From Crocinitomicaceae bacterium (GTDB lineage: Bacteria > Bacteroidota > Bacteroidia > Flavobacteriales_D > Sanyastnellaceae): a DNA stretch of 13,382 nt. This document shows, piece after piece, positions 1-8,230 of the stretch. Below the pieces are notes generated by a model, which had not been told where the DNA came from, ran no database searches, and worked only from the letters and a program-made list of their open reading frames with translations. Each line of letters starts with the position of its first letter. Position 1 is the stretch's first letter. The stretch lies in assembly GCA_020848015.1 (NCBI GenBank), contig JADLBA010000070.1:1-13382 (forward strand). The letters run 5' to 3'. The translations under genes were made by a program, and so were the position numbers.

Positions 1-299
1 ACCACAATATCCGGACGAAACTCCCGAATGATCGTTCGTGCGAGGCGAAGGCTCTTCCATATTTTGAAAGGAATCAACAGATTTTTTAAGGTGATACGCC
101 GCTGTATTCCTGATATGGGTAATCCTATGATTTTGAATCCTGCCTGCGGAATTTTTTCCATTTCCATTTTCCCCTCCGCTCCTACAAAAAGTATTTCTGC
201 TTCTGGTCGCTGTATTTGAATAGCCTTTGCAATAGCAATTGCAGGAAAAACGTGTCCTCCTGTTCCTCCTCCGCTGATTATGACTCTGACAGGTTTCAT
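1..299 (-). CDS. murG: MurG, lipid II synthase (partial, N-terminal 99 codons)
   Basis: UDP-N-acetylglucosamine:undecaprenyl-pyrophosphoryl-MurNAc-pentapeptide GlcNAc transferase, the last cytoplasmic step of lipid II synthesis at the inner membrane face. The gene begins with ATG at 299 and runs off the left edge, so about the first quarter of a roughly 360-residue protein is seen. The N-terminus MKPVRVIISGGGTGGHVFPA carries the glycine-rich GGGTGGH loop (residues 10-16) typical of GT-B family 28 enzymes and involved in lipid I and phosphate binding. Residues 36-62 (ILFVGAEGKMEMEKIPQAGF and onward) match the usual MurG pattern of a short Rossmann beginning. It follows ftsW after a 101-nt gap, the conserved dcw order. 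No good Shine-Dalgarno is visible: the upstream bases are A/T-rich, common in Bacteroidota. The reading frame is open to the edge with no damage. Identification is firm. Confidence 0.96.
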   Translation of the reverse strand, partial: MKPVRVIISGGGTGGHVFPAIAIAKAIQIQRPEAEILFVGAEGKMEMEKIPQAGFKIIGLPISGIQRRITLKNLLIPFKIWKSLRLARTIIREFRPDIV

Positions 300-346
300 G
301 GAAGTAGTATTAATTATTTACTTTTTATGTTGGGATATAGAACTGA

Positions 347-388
347 CAATTGACAGCCAGCTAACCGAATAATTATTCGGGTCAATTG
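347..388 (-). repeat. Intergenic palindrome/hairpin between ftsW and murG
   Basis: Bases 365-380 (CCGAATAATTATTCGG) form a perfect 16-bp palindrome. Around it, CAATTGAC at 347-354 and GTCAATTG at 381-388 are also exact reverse complements, so the RNA could extend to a larger stem with ten unpaired bases (355-364) on one side. It lies in the 101-nt gap after the ftsW stop codon, in the longest non-coding interval inside the otherwise packed operon. There is no run of U after it on the minus strand, so it does not look like a simple intrinsic terminator. An mRNA processing or stability element, or a protein-binding site, is equally possible. Confidence 0.5.
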
Positions 389-400
389 AAAAGGGTTGTA

Positions 401-1588
401 TCAGGTGATTGCAGCAGGAATTTCTTGTCTGCTCTCATCTGCTTTTTCTAGTTCTTCCGGATTATATACACTTCTGCTGATGCTTAGAATTATGCCTATT
501 GTAAGGCAGGTAAACAAGGTAGAAGTTCCTCCCATACTTACCAGAGGAAGAGGCTGTCCCGTAGTTGGAAATAAACTCACTGCAACGCCCATATTGATGA
601 TTGCCTGAAAGACAAGGAGAAATGAAAGTCCCAGTGCCGCGAGACCCCCGAAGTGGCGCGGGCATCGCACAGAAAACCGGATAGTTCGAAACAGTAGTAT
701 CAGGTAGAGCAACAATAGCCCGATACCACCTATCAGTGATCCATACTCTTCAATGATAAATGCATAGATCATATCGGAGTAGGGGTGGGGAAGGAAATTC
801 CGCGAAGTGCCGGTTCCCGGCCCTTTTGGAATCAGTCCTCCTTCATAAATCGCATACTTGGCGAGATCTGCCTGGTAGTTTCCTTCGGATTCTTTGTTGA
901 AAACGCTTTTAATCCTGTTTTTCCATGTGGTATAACGTGGCAATGCTTCTTCCGGGGCGAATTCTCCAATGGCAATGATGAGCAGGATACCCGCTACCGC
1001 CGCCAGCAATAATTTGCCCATGTGTCTCAACGGAACACCTGCAATGAACATGATGATCAGCGAGACACATCCGATCATTGCAGCAGTTGAAAAATTAGCC
1101 GGTAGTATGAGCCCGCAGATAACCAGGACTGGCAGCAGCACGGGCACTACCCCTTTTCTGAAATCGTGAAGCAACTCTCTTTTTTGATTTAGCATTCGGG
1201 CCAGATATACCATTAGCACGACTTTGGCAAAATCACTGGTCTGGAACGTAAGGTCTAAACCGGGTATCTTTATCCACCGGTCGGCGCTGTTGTAATTGGA
1301 GCCGAAGAGGAGAGTGAAAAGTAGTAACCCCGCAGCAACCCAAATAAGCAGTTGCGAAAGTTTTGAGAAATACCGGAAATGTATCTTGTGCACAACATAC
1401 ATCAATACAAAGCCGATGATAATCATCAGTGAGTGCTTGAGCAGGAATGATAGGCTGTTCCCATGCGACCTGTATGCAAGAGTAGAAATGGCGCTATAAA
1501 CGGCGAGGATGGACATCAGTGAAAGGAAAAATGTCACCATCCAGATCACCCGGTCGCCCTGCAGTCTATTGAGTAATGATTTTACCAA
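401..1588 (-). CDS. ftsW: FtsW, septal peptidoglycan glycosyltransferase (SEDS family), TTG start
   Basis: SEDS-family polytopic membrane protein of 395 residues that polymerises lipid II into glycan strands at the septum together with FtsI. Hydrophobic segments fill residues 14-373. Family signatures are visible: NSADRWI (100-106), the FQTSDFAK stretch (115-122, usually FQPSEFAK), the catalytic-region aspartate D272 in YSDMIYAFIIEEYG, and NMGVAVSLFPTTGQPLPLVSMGG (332-354). The only start that keeps the conserved cytoplasmic N-terminus (NRLQGDRVIW) is a TTG at 1588: an in-frame TAG lies a few codons upstream and the next ATG is residue 17, inside the first membrane segment. It starts 23 nt after the murD stop, the first non-overlapping junction of the murE-murD run. 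Assignment to FtsW rather than RodA rests on its place between murD and murG. Confidence 0.95.
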   Translation of the reverse strand: MVKSLLNRLQGDRVIWMVTFFLSLMSILAVYSAISTLAYRSHGNSLSFLLKHSLMIIIGFVLMYVVHKIHFRYFSKLSQLLIWVAAGLLLFTLLFGSNYNSADRWIKIPGLDLTFQTSDFAKVVLMVYLARMLNQKRELLHDFRKGVVPVLLPVLVICGLILPANFSTAAMIGCVSLIIMFIAGVPLRHMGKLLLAAVAGILLIIAIGEFAPEEALPRYTTWKNRIKSVFNKESEGNYQADLAKYAIYEGGLIPKGPGTGTSRNFLPHPYSDMIYAFIIEEYGSLIGGIGLLLLYLILLFRTIRFSVRCPRHFGGLAALGLSFLLVFQAIINMGVAVSLFPTTGQPLPLVSMGGTSTLFTCLTIGIILSISRSVYNPEELEKADESRQEIPAAIT

Positions 1589-1611
1589 GCTTTTGTGATA
1601 CTAGTATTTCT

Positions 1612-2964
1612 TTACAAACGTCGAACGGCAGCCTTGAACTGGCAGCCCCGATCTTCATAGTTCTCAAACAGATCGAAACTTGCGCAGGCTGGCGATAAAA
1701 GAACGACATCGCCTTGGCGACCGAGATCATACGATGTAAGAACAGCCATATCGGCAGAGGTAACATCAATGATTGTTTCTACCACTCCGGAAAAAGCTTT
1801 ACGGATTTTAGAACTATCCTTTGTAAGACATACGATTGCTTTCACTTTTGATTTTACAAGCGGAAGAAGTTCACTGTAGTCATTTCCTTTGTCTTGTCCT
1901 CCGGCGATCCACACGATGGGCTTATCAAAACTCTCCAGCGCATACCAGGCAGAATTGACATTGGTGGCCTTGCTGTCATTGATAAACATGATGCCATTCA
2001 CATTAGATACAAATTCGAGGCGGTGTTCAAGGTTTTCAAAATTCTCAAGACTCTCACGGATGATTTCCTTTCTGAGATCAAAGATGCAAGAGACCATTCC
2101 GGCTGCCATACTGTTTCGCAAATTGTGTTTGCCCTGCAATGCTAAGTCGGTAATTTTCATAGTGAATTGGTTTTGGTTGATATGAATAGTAAAATGTTCG
2201 CCGTGTATATATGCCCCCTCAGATCCTTCTCTGATATGCTTTTCCCTGATACTAAAAGGATAAAGACGAGAGGATATATTCATTGAGGAAAGCGTTTCAA
2301 TAGTTATCGGGTCGTCTGCACTGTATATGAAAGAATCGGCAGGTGTTTGGTTCTGTACGATCCTAAACTTGGACCTGATGTAATTAGAAAACTGATATTC
2401 GTACCGGTCGAGATGATCCGGCGTGATGTTGGTTAGTACAGCAACATCAGCTTTAAAATCATACATATTATCGAGCTGAAAACTGCTGAGTTCGAGCACA
2501 TAATAATCGAATGATTGTTCGGCTACAAGGCGGGCAAAACTCTGTCCGATATTTCCGGCAATCCCAACCCTTAAACCCGCATTTTTTAGAATATGATATG
2601 TAAGGGCAGTGGTAGTTGTTTTTCCGTTTGATCCTGTGATGCAAATCTTTTTTGCATTAGTGTAACGACCGGCGAATTCTATTTCCGAAATGATAGGGAT
2701 ACCTTTGTTTTTGATCGCCTGAATCAGCTCGGTTTTATCGGGAATACCAGGACTTTTTATGACTTGATCAGAAGCGAGTATAAGATCAGCACTGTGTTTC
2801 CCTGTCTCGAACGGAATATCATACTTTTTGAGATCGGCGATGTAAGTCTCTTTCAATTCTCCCTTATCCGAAAGAAAGACATCGAAACCTTGTTTACGCG
2901 CCAGTATGGCAGCACCGGTACCGCTTTCACCTCCTCCTAATATAATGATCTTTTCTCCGGGCAT
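1612..2964 (-). CDS. murD: MurD, UDP-MurNAc-L-alanine:D-glutamate ligase
   Basis: Cytoplasmic ATP-dependent Mur ligase of 450 residues that adds D-glutamate to UDP-MurNAc-L-Ala. Three-domain layout is clear: an N-terminal Rossmann nucleotide-binding domain with GGGESGTG (10-17), the central ATPase domain with the P-loop GSNGKTTTT (111-119), ELSSFQL (158-164) and NITPDHLDRY (179-188), with K199 in YIRSKFRI as the probable carbamylated lysine, and a C-terminal domain with H314-R315, NDSKATN (329-335), GGQDKG (355-360) and SPACASFD (424-431), ending in the NYEDRGCQFK signature (435-444). Length is normal for the family. The ATG start overlaps the mraY stop by one base (TAATG), implying translational coupling. 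Confidence 0.97.
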   Translation of the reverse strand: MPGEKIIILGGGESGTGAAILARKQGFDVFLSDKGELKETYIADLKKYDIPFETGKHSADLILASDQVIKSPGIPDKTELIQAIKNKGIPIISEIEFAGRYTNAKKICITGSNGKTTTTALTYHILKNAGLRVGIAGNIGQSFARLVAEQSFDYYVLELSSFQLDNMYDFKADVAVLTNITPDHLDRYEYQFSNYIRSKFRIVQNQTPADSFIYSADDPITIETLSSMNISSRLYPFSIREKHIREGSEGAYIHGEHFTIHINQNQFTMKITDLALQGKHNLRNSMAAGMVSCIFDLRKEIIRESLENFENLEHRLEFVSNVNGIMFINDSKATNVNSAWYALESFDKPIVWIAGGQDKGNDYSELLPLVKSKVKAIVCLTKDSSKIRKAFSGVVETIIDVTSADMAVLTSYDLGRQGDVVLLSPACASFDLFENYEDRGCQFKAAVRRL

Positions 2965-4193
2965 TAACGAGTTTTAAGGGTGATGACAGTGATTATCGCG
3001 AGCATAATACCGATGATCCAGAATCTGGAAACTATCTTGGACTCATGGTATCCGAGCTTCTGATAGTGATGATGAAGTGGTGACATCAGCAGAATTCGCC
3101 TGCCAGTCCCATAGCGTTTGCGTGTGTATTTGAACCACGAAACCTGCAGCATTACTGACAGGTTTTCTACGAGAAAAATGCCGCAGAGTACCGGAATGAG
3201 CAACTCTTTACGAATGGCGATAGCGAACGTAGCAATCACCCCGCCGAGTGCCAGACTGCCGGTATCACCCATGAATACTTGAGCCGGATATGAATTGTAC
3301 CAAAGGAATCCAACACATGCGCCGACAAAAGCAGCGATGAAAATAGTCAGTTCACCGCTGTGTGGTATATACATAATGTTGAGGTAGTCAGCAAAAATGT
3401 AGTTACCTGAAACGTAAGCAAGGATGGCGAGTGTTACTCCAATTATGGCGCTGGTACCGGTGGCCAATCCATCAATTCCATCGGTGATATTGGCACCATT
3501 TGATACGGCGGTGACGATCACCACAACTACAATGGTGAAAATTATCCAGAGAGTAATTTCATTTTCCCAATTATCAGGGACAAGCCAGGCATAATTGAAT
3601 TCATTGCCCTTCACAAATGGAATAGTGGTCTTGAGTGATTTTTCCTCCTGCCAAACCGAAGGATCATTCGCCATATTTGCCGTATTGAACGATGCCTGAT
3701 CTGAGCTTATTTTTTCTTTGATCATTACATTATCATTCCAGTAAAGCATACTGGCAACAATTACCCCTACACCTACCTGGCCGATAATCTTGGAAGTGCC
3801 GGCAAGTCCTTGCTTGTCTTTTTTGAATACCTTTATATAATCATCCAGAAATCCGACGAAACCGAGCCACACGGTGGCGATGAGCATAGTAAGGATATAA
3901 ATGTTGTTGAGGTTGGCAAAGAGAAGTGTAGGAATGACTATCGCACCGAGAATGATCAGCCCTCCCATAGTCGGAGTTCCTTTTTTTTCAAGCTGGCCTT
4001 CAAGACCGAGGTCGCGGATTGATTCGCCGACTTGTTTTCTCCTTAGCCATGCAATCAGGCGTTTGCCGAATATCATGGAGATTGTCAGTGAAACAATCAC
4101 GCTCAATGATGCACGGAAGGAGATGTATTGAAAAAGCCCTGCACCGGCTATGTCGTAATGTTTGTCGAGGTATGTAAAAAGGTGATACAACAT
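2964..4193 (-). CDS. mraY: MraY, phospho-MurNAc-pentapeptide transferase
   Basis: Integral membrane enzyme that moves phospho-MurNAc-pentapeptide from UDP to undecaprenyl phosphate, making lipid I. Visible signatures are KKGTPTMGG (70-78), the Mg-binding aspartates D117-D118 in GFLDDYIKVFKK, NGANITDGIDGL (232-243), MGDTGSLALGG (308-318) and the HHHYQ loop (374-378). At 409 residues it is about 50 longer than the roughly 360-residue E. coli enzyme. The extra length lies mainly in a hydrophilic stretch around residues 152-212, between membrane segments; this enlarged form is familiar in Bacteroidota. The ATG start overlaps the murE stop by one base (TAATG), and the stop overlaps murD in the same way. 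Confidence 0.97.
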   Translation of the reverse strand: MLYHLFTYLDKHYDIAGAGLFQYISFRASLSVIVSLTISMIFGKRLIAWLRRKQVGESIRDLGLEGQLEKKGTPTMGGLIILGAIVIPTLLFANLNNIYILTMLIATVWLGFVGFLDDYIKVFKKDKQGLAGTSKIIGQVGVGVIVASMLYWNDNVMIKEKISSDQASFNTANMANDPSVWQEEKSLKTTIPFVKGNEFNYAWLVPDNWENEITLWIIFTIVVVVIVTAVSNGANITDGIDGLATGTSAIIGVTLAILAYVSGNYIFADYLNIMYIPHSGELTIFIAAFVGACVGFLWYNSYPAQVFMGDTGSLALGGVIATFAIAIRKELLIPVLCGIFLVENLSVMLQVSWFKYTRKRYGTGRRILLMSPLHHHYQKLGYHESKIVSRFWIIGIMLAIITVITLKTR

Positions 4194-5656
4194 TACTTGT
4201 CAAGTATTTTTAATGTTTCTGCCGCTACCTCATAATCGTCAAAAGGCATTTTCCTTCCTTTTACCTCCTGATATTTTTCGTGACCTTTTCCGGCGAGTAG
4301 AATAATATCTCCTGCGCTTGCCAACGTGCAGGCGATTTTGATAGCCTCTCTCCTGTCGGTCACTGCCAGCGTTTTTTTTGTGAGTACCGGATTCAACCCT
4401 TTTTTCATTTCACTGATGATGCTTTCAGGATCCTCGTTTCTTGGGTTATCACTCGTAAGCACCACGCGATCGCTCATTTCTGCTGCAATTCTTGCCATCT
4501 CCGGTCTTTTTTCGCGATCCCTGTCTCCGCCGCACCCTACAAGTGTGATCACTTTCTCGTTGCCAGTACGGATTTCACTGATGGTACGCAATACATTCTG
4601 AAGTGCATCGGGAGTATGTGCATAGTCCACTACTGCCGTGATGTGCTGAGAGGTAGTGATATGCTGGAATCGCCCATCCGGCGCTTCAAGTGTTGACAGG
4701 CGTGTGAGCACTTCTGTTTTATCCATCCCTAACTCCATCGCGGCAGCATACACCCCCAGAATATTATAAGCATTGAAACCCCCGATAAGTCGGGTGTACA
4801 CGTCCTGATTGTCAATCAAAAGGTGGAGACCGGTGAATCCATTTTCGAGCACCTTTGCTTTATAATCAGCCATACTTTGCAGGGCGAAGAGTTTTACTTT
4901 TGCCCGGCAGTTCTGTACCATTATTTCGCCGTTCCTGTCGTCGTGATTAATGATTGCAAATGCTGATGAGGGTAGCGAATCAAACAATAGCTTTTTTGCT
5001 TTGATATACTCGTTGAATGTTTTATGATAGTCGAGATGATCATGGGTGATGTTGGTGAAAATGGCTCCTGTAAATTTTATTCCCGCCACGCGGTTCTGAT
5101 GAAGGGCGTGTGATGAAGCTTCCATGAAACATAATTCGCATCCGGCATCCACCATATCCGCCAACATACTGTTCAGTGATACAGCATCTGGTGTGGTATG
5201 AGTTGAAGCAACCTCTTCACGGTTTATTTTGTTGACTACGGTGGAAAGCAAACCGGCCTTTTTTCCGAGATCAATCGCAAGCTGATATAGAAGTGTGGCA
5301 GTGGTGGTTTTACCGTTTGTCCCAGTAACTGCAATGACCTTTATTTTTTCCGATGGGTTATCAAAAAAATTAGAAGCGATAAACCCCAACGCTTCGGAAG
5401 AATTGTTTACAGTGATATAAGTAATGTTCTCTGATACAATCTCCGGTATTCTTTCACAAACAATGGCAGAGGCTCCTGAAGCTATGGCGTTCTGTATGTA
5501 TTTGTGCCCGTCAGTCTGTACGCCTTTTACTGCAACAAAAAGACTAAATGGATTTACTGCCCGCGAATCCATGGTAACTGATTCGATGGGGACATTAACA
5601 GATCCTGTCACTTCAATTATCCGCGCCCTGTATAATATGTCTTTAAGCAGCCTCAT
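4193..5656 (-). CDS. murE: MurE, UDP-MurNAc-tripeptide synthetase (meso-diaminopimelate type)
   Basis: Cytoplasmic Mur ligase of 487 residues that adds the third stem-peptide amino acid. The N-terminal domain has SVTMDSRAV (26-34) and VAVKGVQTDGHKY (41-53), typical of MurE. The central domain has the P-loop TGTNGKTTT (111-119), THTTPDA (152-158), MEASSHAL (178-185), THDHLDYH (204-211) and the probable carbamylated K221 in YIKAKKLLF. The C-terminal domain has DYAHTPDAL (344-352), GCGGDRDREKRP (374-385) and DNPR (403-406). DNPR is the known recognition motif for meso-diaminopimelate, so a DAP-type peptidoglycan is inferred rather than a lysine type. The ATG start overlaps the ftsI stop by four bases (ATGA). 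Confidence 0.97.
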   Translation of the reverse strand: MRLLKDILYRARIIEVTGSVNVPIESVTMDSRAVNPFSLFVAVKGVQTDGHKYIQNAIASGASAIVCERIPEIVSENITYITVNNSSEALGFIASNFFDNPSEKIKVIAVTGTNGKTTTATLLYQLAIDLGKKAGLLSTVVNKINREEVASTHTTPDAVSLNSMLADMVDAGCELCFMEASSHALHQNRVAGIKFTGAIFTNITHDHLDYHKTFNEYIKAKKLLFDSLPSSAFAIINHDDRNGEIMVQNCRAKVKLFALQSMADYKAKVLENGFTGLHLLIDNQDVYTRLIGGFNAYNILGVYAAAMELGMDKTEVLTRLSTLEAPDGRFQHITTSQHITAVVDYAHTPDALQNVLRTISEIRTGNEKVITLVGCGGDRDREKRPEMARIAAEMSDRVVLTSDNPRNEDPESIISEMKKGLNPVLTKKTLAVTDRREAIKIACTLASAGDIILLAGKGHEKYQEVKGRKMPFDDYEVAAETLKILDK

Positions 5657-7767
5657 GAAAGTTCAATAAGGATATTTGGGTTCGACTTTACTTGGGTTCC
5701 GGGCTGAACGGACTGTCTTTTCACTGTCCCGACTCCTGTTGCATGAACATTCATACCCTGATTTTCGAGGAGATAAATAGCGTCTTGAAGCCCCATACCG
5801 ATAACATTTGGCACCAGATTTTTGGAAATTGTTCGTGGTGTTGTTTTAACCGACCCGATATTTGATGCAGTATTGATCCATTCACTTTTGTTTTCTTCCT
5901 CAACTGGAATATTGAGGCCTCTGAATACGGTTAGGAGATCTTTTGAAGAACCGCTCTTTGAAACAAGGATTTTCTTTTGCGCAATTGCGACCGAATCAAC
6001 ATTCGGTTCAGGAGCATGAAATTCTATTTGAGTGGAATAGATCTTGTCGGCAAGTTCTTTAAACACCGGTGCAGCCACGGTGCTTCCGTAATACACACCG
6101 CTGCGGGGGTCGTGAACGACAACAATGCATGAGTACCTTGGATTCTCTGCAGGAAAATATCCTACGAAAGAGGCTCGATACCGGTTGAGTTGATATGAAC
6201 CGGATTCGTTGATCCACGCAGTCCCTGTTTTTCCGGCAACTTTGTATGGAGAGGATTTGAAAACATAATCAGCTGTTCCTCCTTTTTCCATTACTCCTTC
6301 CATCATTTTTTTACACTGACTGATCGTCTCTTTTTTACAGATATTTTTATGGAGTATCACAGGGTCAGTTTTTTCAATGACCTTTCCGTTTTTCTTTATT
6401 TCCTGGACAAACTGTGGTTGAACATATTTCCCGTCGTTTGCAATGGCATTGTAAAGACAAAGCGTCTGGAGCGGGGTGTACTGTGTTTCGTATCCTATGG
6501 CTAATTGGGTGAGCGATAATCCACTCCATCCCTTGTCGGTAGTTTTGGAGTAGAGGAGAGGATTGGGTTCTCCCGCAAGATTGATCTGCAGCCGGTCTCC
6601 GATGCCAAACGAATGAAGTTTATCGAGAAATTGCTGCGGTTTTTTCTCAAAACATTTTTTTACAAACTTGGCAGTTCCGATGTTGGAAGAAACCTCGAAA
6701 ACCTGTTCAGCAGTGAGAATTCCATGCCCTCCTTTGTCCCAGTTGGAGTCCTTCATCGGCTTGCCGTAGAAATAGACAATACCGTTTCCTGTATTCACTG
6801 TATCTTCCAGAGAGATCATTCCTTCATCAAGGCACGCCATCAGGCTGGCAAGCTTCATAGTGGATCCGGGCTCAACACTTTGCGAAATGGCATAGTTGAG
6901 CCGTTCTTCGTAGCCACCTGTTTCTGGATTTTGCCCTAGGTTGGCAATAGCGCGGACATAGCCCGTTTCCACTTCCATCAGAATAGCACAACCCCATGCT
7001 GCATTGTGCTGAATGAGTTGTCGCTCCAGTGCTGCATGAGCAACATCCTGCAGGTGTACATCAATGGTTGCTACGATGTCGCATCCGGCTTCCGGTTCAA
7101 CAATGAACTCATCGGACATAGGTGCCCAGATACCACCGGCGATTTTTTTCTGTAACTGTTCACCTTTTTTGCCGGACAGCAGATCATTGTACGCAAGTTC
7201 AAGCCCTACTTTGTTTTCTTCTCTCTCCAGCCCGACGGTTCTTGCAGCCAGTGATCCAAAGGGTTTCGTTCGCCTGTTCTTTTCGATAAAAATGAAACCA
7301 CTTTTGCTTTTGCCTAGCCTGACAAAAGGGAATGACTTGATTTGTTGTAATTGATTGTAATCAATGTGATCAATGATCTTTTTGTACCGGTCTTTTTCTT
7401 TGATCGCACCTCTGATCAGAGCCTTGTATTCAGTAGCTGTGCGGTCACCTGTAAGGCGTGAAAAGCAGAGGGATAGAGAATCAACTTTTGAATTGAAGAG
7501 CGCCTTGTTAAAAGCTGCCTGACTGTCCCACCGGATTTCATATTCCGGTACACTGGTCGCCAGCAGACTTCCGTCGCTGGATATTATCTGACCACGGGTA
7601 GGATAAATATCGTTTATTTTATATGTAAAATTCTGGGCAAGTTCATTTGCTTTCTGACTGGGAATTGCCTGAAGTAAAAAGACGCGGACAATGATCGCCA
7701 TACTGATTACGATGATGCCTGCAAACACCATGTATGCTTTGTTTGCTATGTCTTTTTCATTATTCAT
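5653..7767 (-). CDS. ftsI: FtsI/PBP3-type class B penicillin-binding protein with C-terminal PASTA domain
   Basis: Septal DD-transpeptidase of 704 residues that cross-links new peptidoglycan; the partner of FtsW. One N-terminal membrane segment (about 12-32) anchors it, followed by the PBP dimerisation domain (YPTRGQIISSDG, 55-66). The penicillin-binding domain holds all three active-site motifs: SxxK as S302-T-M-K305, SxN as S360-S-N362, and KTGTA at 513-517. A PASTA domain lies at about 650-704 (LVPNVIGMGLQDAIYLLENQ is its start). E. coli FtsI lacks PASTA, whereas Bacteroidota FtsI usually has it. Residues 585-649 form a polar linker that may contain a degenerate PASTA-like unit. The ATG start overlaps the ftsL stop by four bases and the stop overlaps murE by four. 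Confidence 0.96.
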   Translation of the reverse strand: MNNEKDIANKAYMVFAGIIVISMAIIVRVFLLQAIPSQKANELAQNFTYKINDIYPTRGQIISSDGSLLATSVPEYEIRWDSQAAFNKALFNSKVDSLSLCFSRLTGDRTATEYKALIRGAIKEKDRYKKIIDHIDYNQLQQIKSFPFVRLGKSKSGFIFIEKNRRTKPFGSLAARTVGLEREENKVGLELAYNDLLSGKKGEQLQKKIAGGIWAPMSDEFIVEPEAGCDIVATIDVHLQDVAHAALERQLIQHNAAWGCAILMEVETGYVRAIANLGQNPETGGYEERLNYAISQSVEPGSTMKLASLMACLDEGMISLEDTVNTGNGIVYFYGKPMKDSNWDKGGHGILTAEQVFEVSSNIGTAKFVKKCFEKKPQQFLDKLHSFGIGDRLQINLAGEPNPLLYSKTTDKGWSGLSLTQLAIGYETQYTPLQTLCLYNAIANDGKYVQPQFVQEIKKNGKVIEKTDPVILHKNICKKETISQCKKMMEGVMEKGGTADYVFKSSPYKVAGKTGTAWINESGSYQLNRYRASFVGYFPAENPRYSCIVVVHDPRSGVYYGSTVAAPVFKELADKIYSTQIEFHAPEPNVDSVAIAQKKILVSKSGSSKDLLTVFRGLNIPVEEENKSEWINTASNIGSVKTTPRTISKNLVPNVIGMGLQDAIYLLENQGMNVHATGVGTVKRQSVQPGTQVKSNPNILIELS

Positions 7768-8177
7768 TCTCCGCTCATGAATCCTTTTTGTACATCAATG
7801 ATTTGTGGGGGTGTGCGTAGTTCTTTCAGCCCCATTGCTTCTATATTGGTTGCGACATTACTCTGCTGTTTTTTTGTTTCCAGTTCGCTCATTGTTGTGT
7901 TGAATTGTGAGCGGAGTTCATTCAGTTCATGCCCTTTTTTGGTGATATCACGCTGGGTATTTTCAAAGAAGTACATCAGCGAGATGTGCAGGATGAATAG
8001 TACAGCGAGGAAGGTGATGAATGGAAGGTGATCAATGAGTCCTTCCTTAGTGAGGAATTCGCCATTGAGAATTTTACTAATTGATCCGGCGAAGCGCTTT
8101 TTCCTGCCTACTTTTTTTGCAGAAACAACAGTACTCTCGACATCTTTTTCAGATGGTATTTCCCTATAGGTATTCAT
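7764..8177 (-). CDS. FtsL-like division protein, single-pass with coiled coil
   Basis: Small bitopic membrane protein of 137 residues in the position of ftsL, between rsmH and ftsI. A basic, polar cytoplasmic N-terminus (KKVGRKKRF, 21-29) precedes one membrane segment (about 51-71), then a hydrophilic segment with heptad-like pattern (about 73-106) and a short C-terminal tail (GLKELRTPPQIIDV, 116-129). That topology matches FtsL, which in E. coli links the FtsQLB complex to FtsWI. Sequence similarity to E. coli FtsL is not visible to me, so the call rests on topology and gene order; Bacteroidota versions are generally annotated as FtsL-like. It begins at ATG 8177, 53 nt after rsmH, and its stop overlaps ftsI by four bases. 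Confidence 0.85.
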   Translation of the reverse strand: MNTYREIPSEKDVESTVVSAKKVGRKKRFAGSISKILNGEFLTKEGLIDHLPFITFLAVLFILHISLMYFFENTQRDITKKGHELNELRSQFNTTMSELETKKQQSNVATNIEAMGLKELRTPPQIIDVQKGFMSGE

Positions 8178-8188
8178 TCAATCGTAGA

Positions 8189-8215
8189 GTGTTGCAGGGT
8201 TAAGTCTGCAATCAC
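8189..8215 (-). repeat. Intercistronic hairpin between rsmH and ftsL-like gene
   Basis: In the 53-nt gap between rsmH and ftsL the minus-strand transcript can fold GTG-A-TTGCAG against CTGCAA-CAC: nine base pairs with one bulged A and an eight-nt loop (ACTTAACC). It is not followed by a U-tract, so it is unlikely to terminate the operon. It may modulate stability or translation of the downstream part. Its function is inference only. Confidence 0.4.
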
Positions 8216-8230
8216 AGCAGGATGGCCTGG

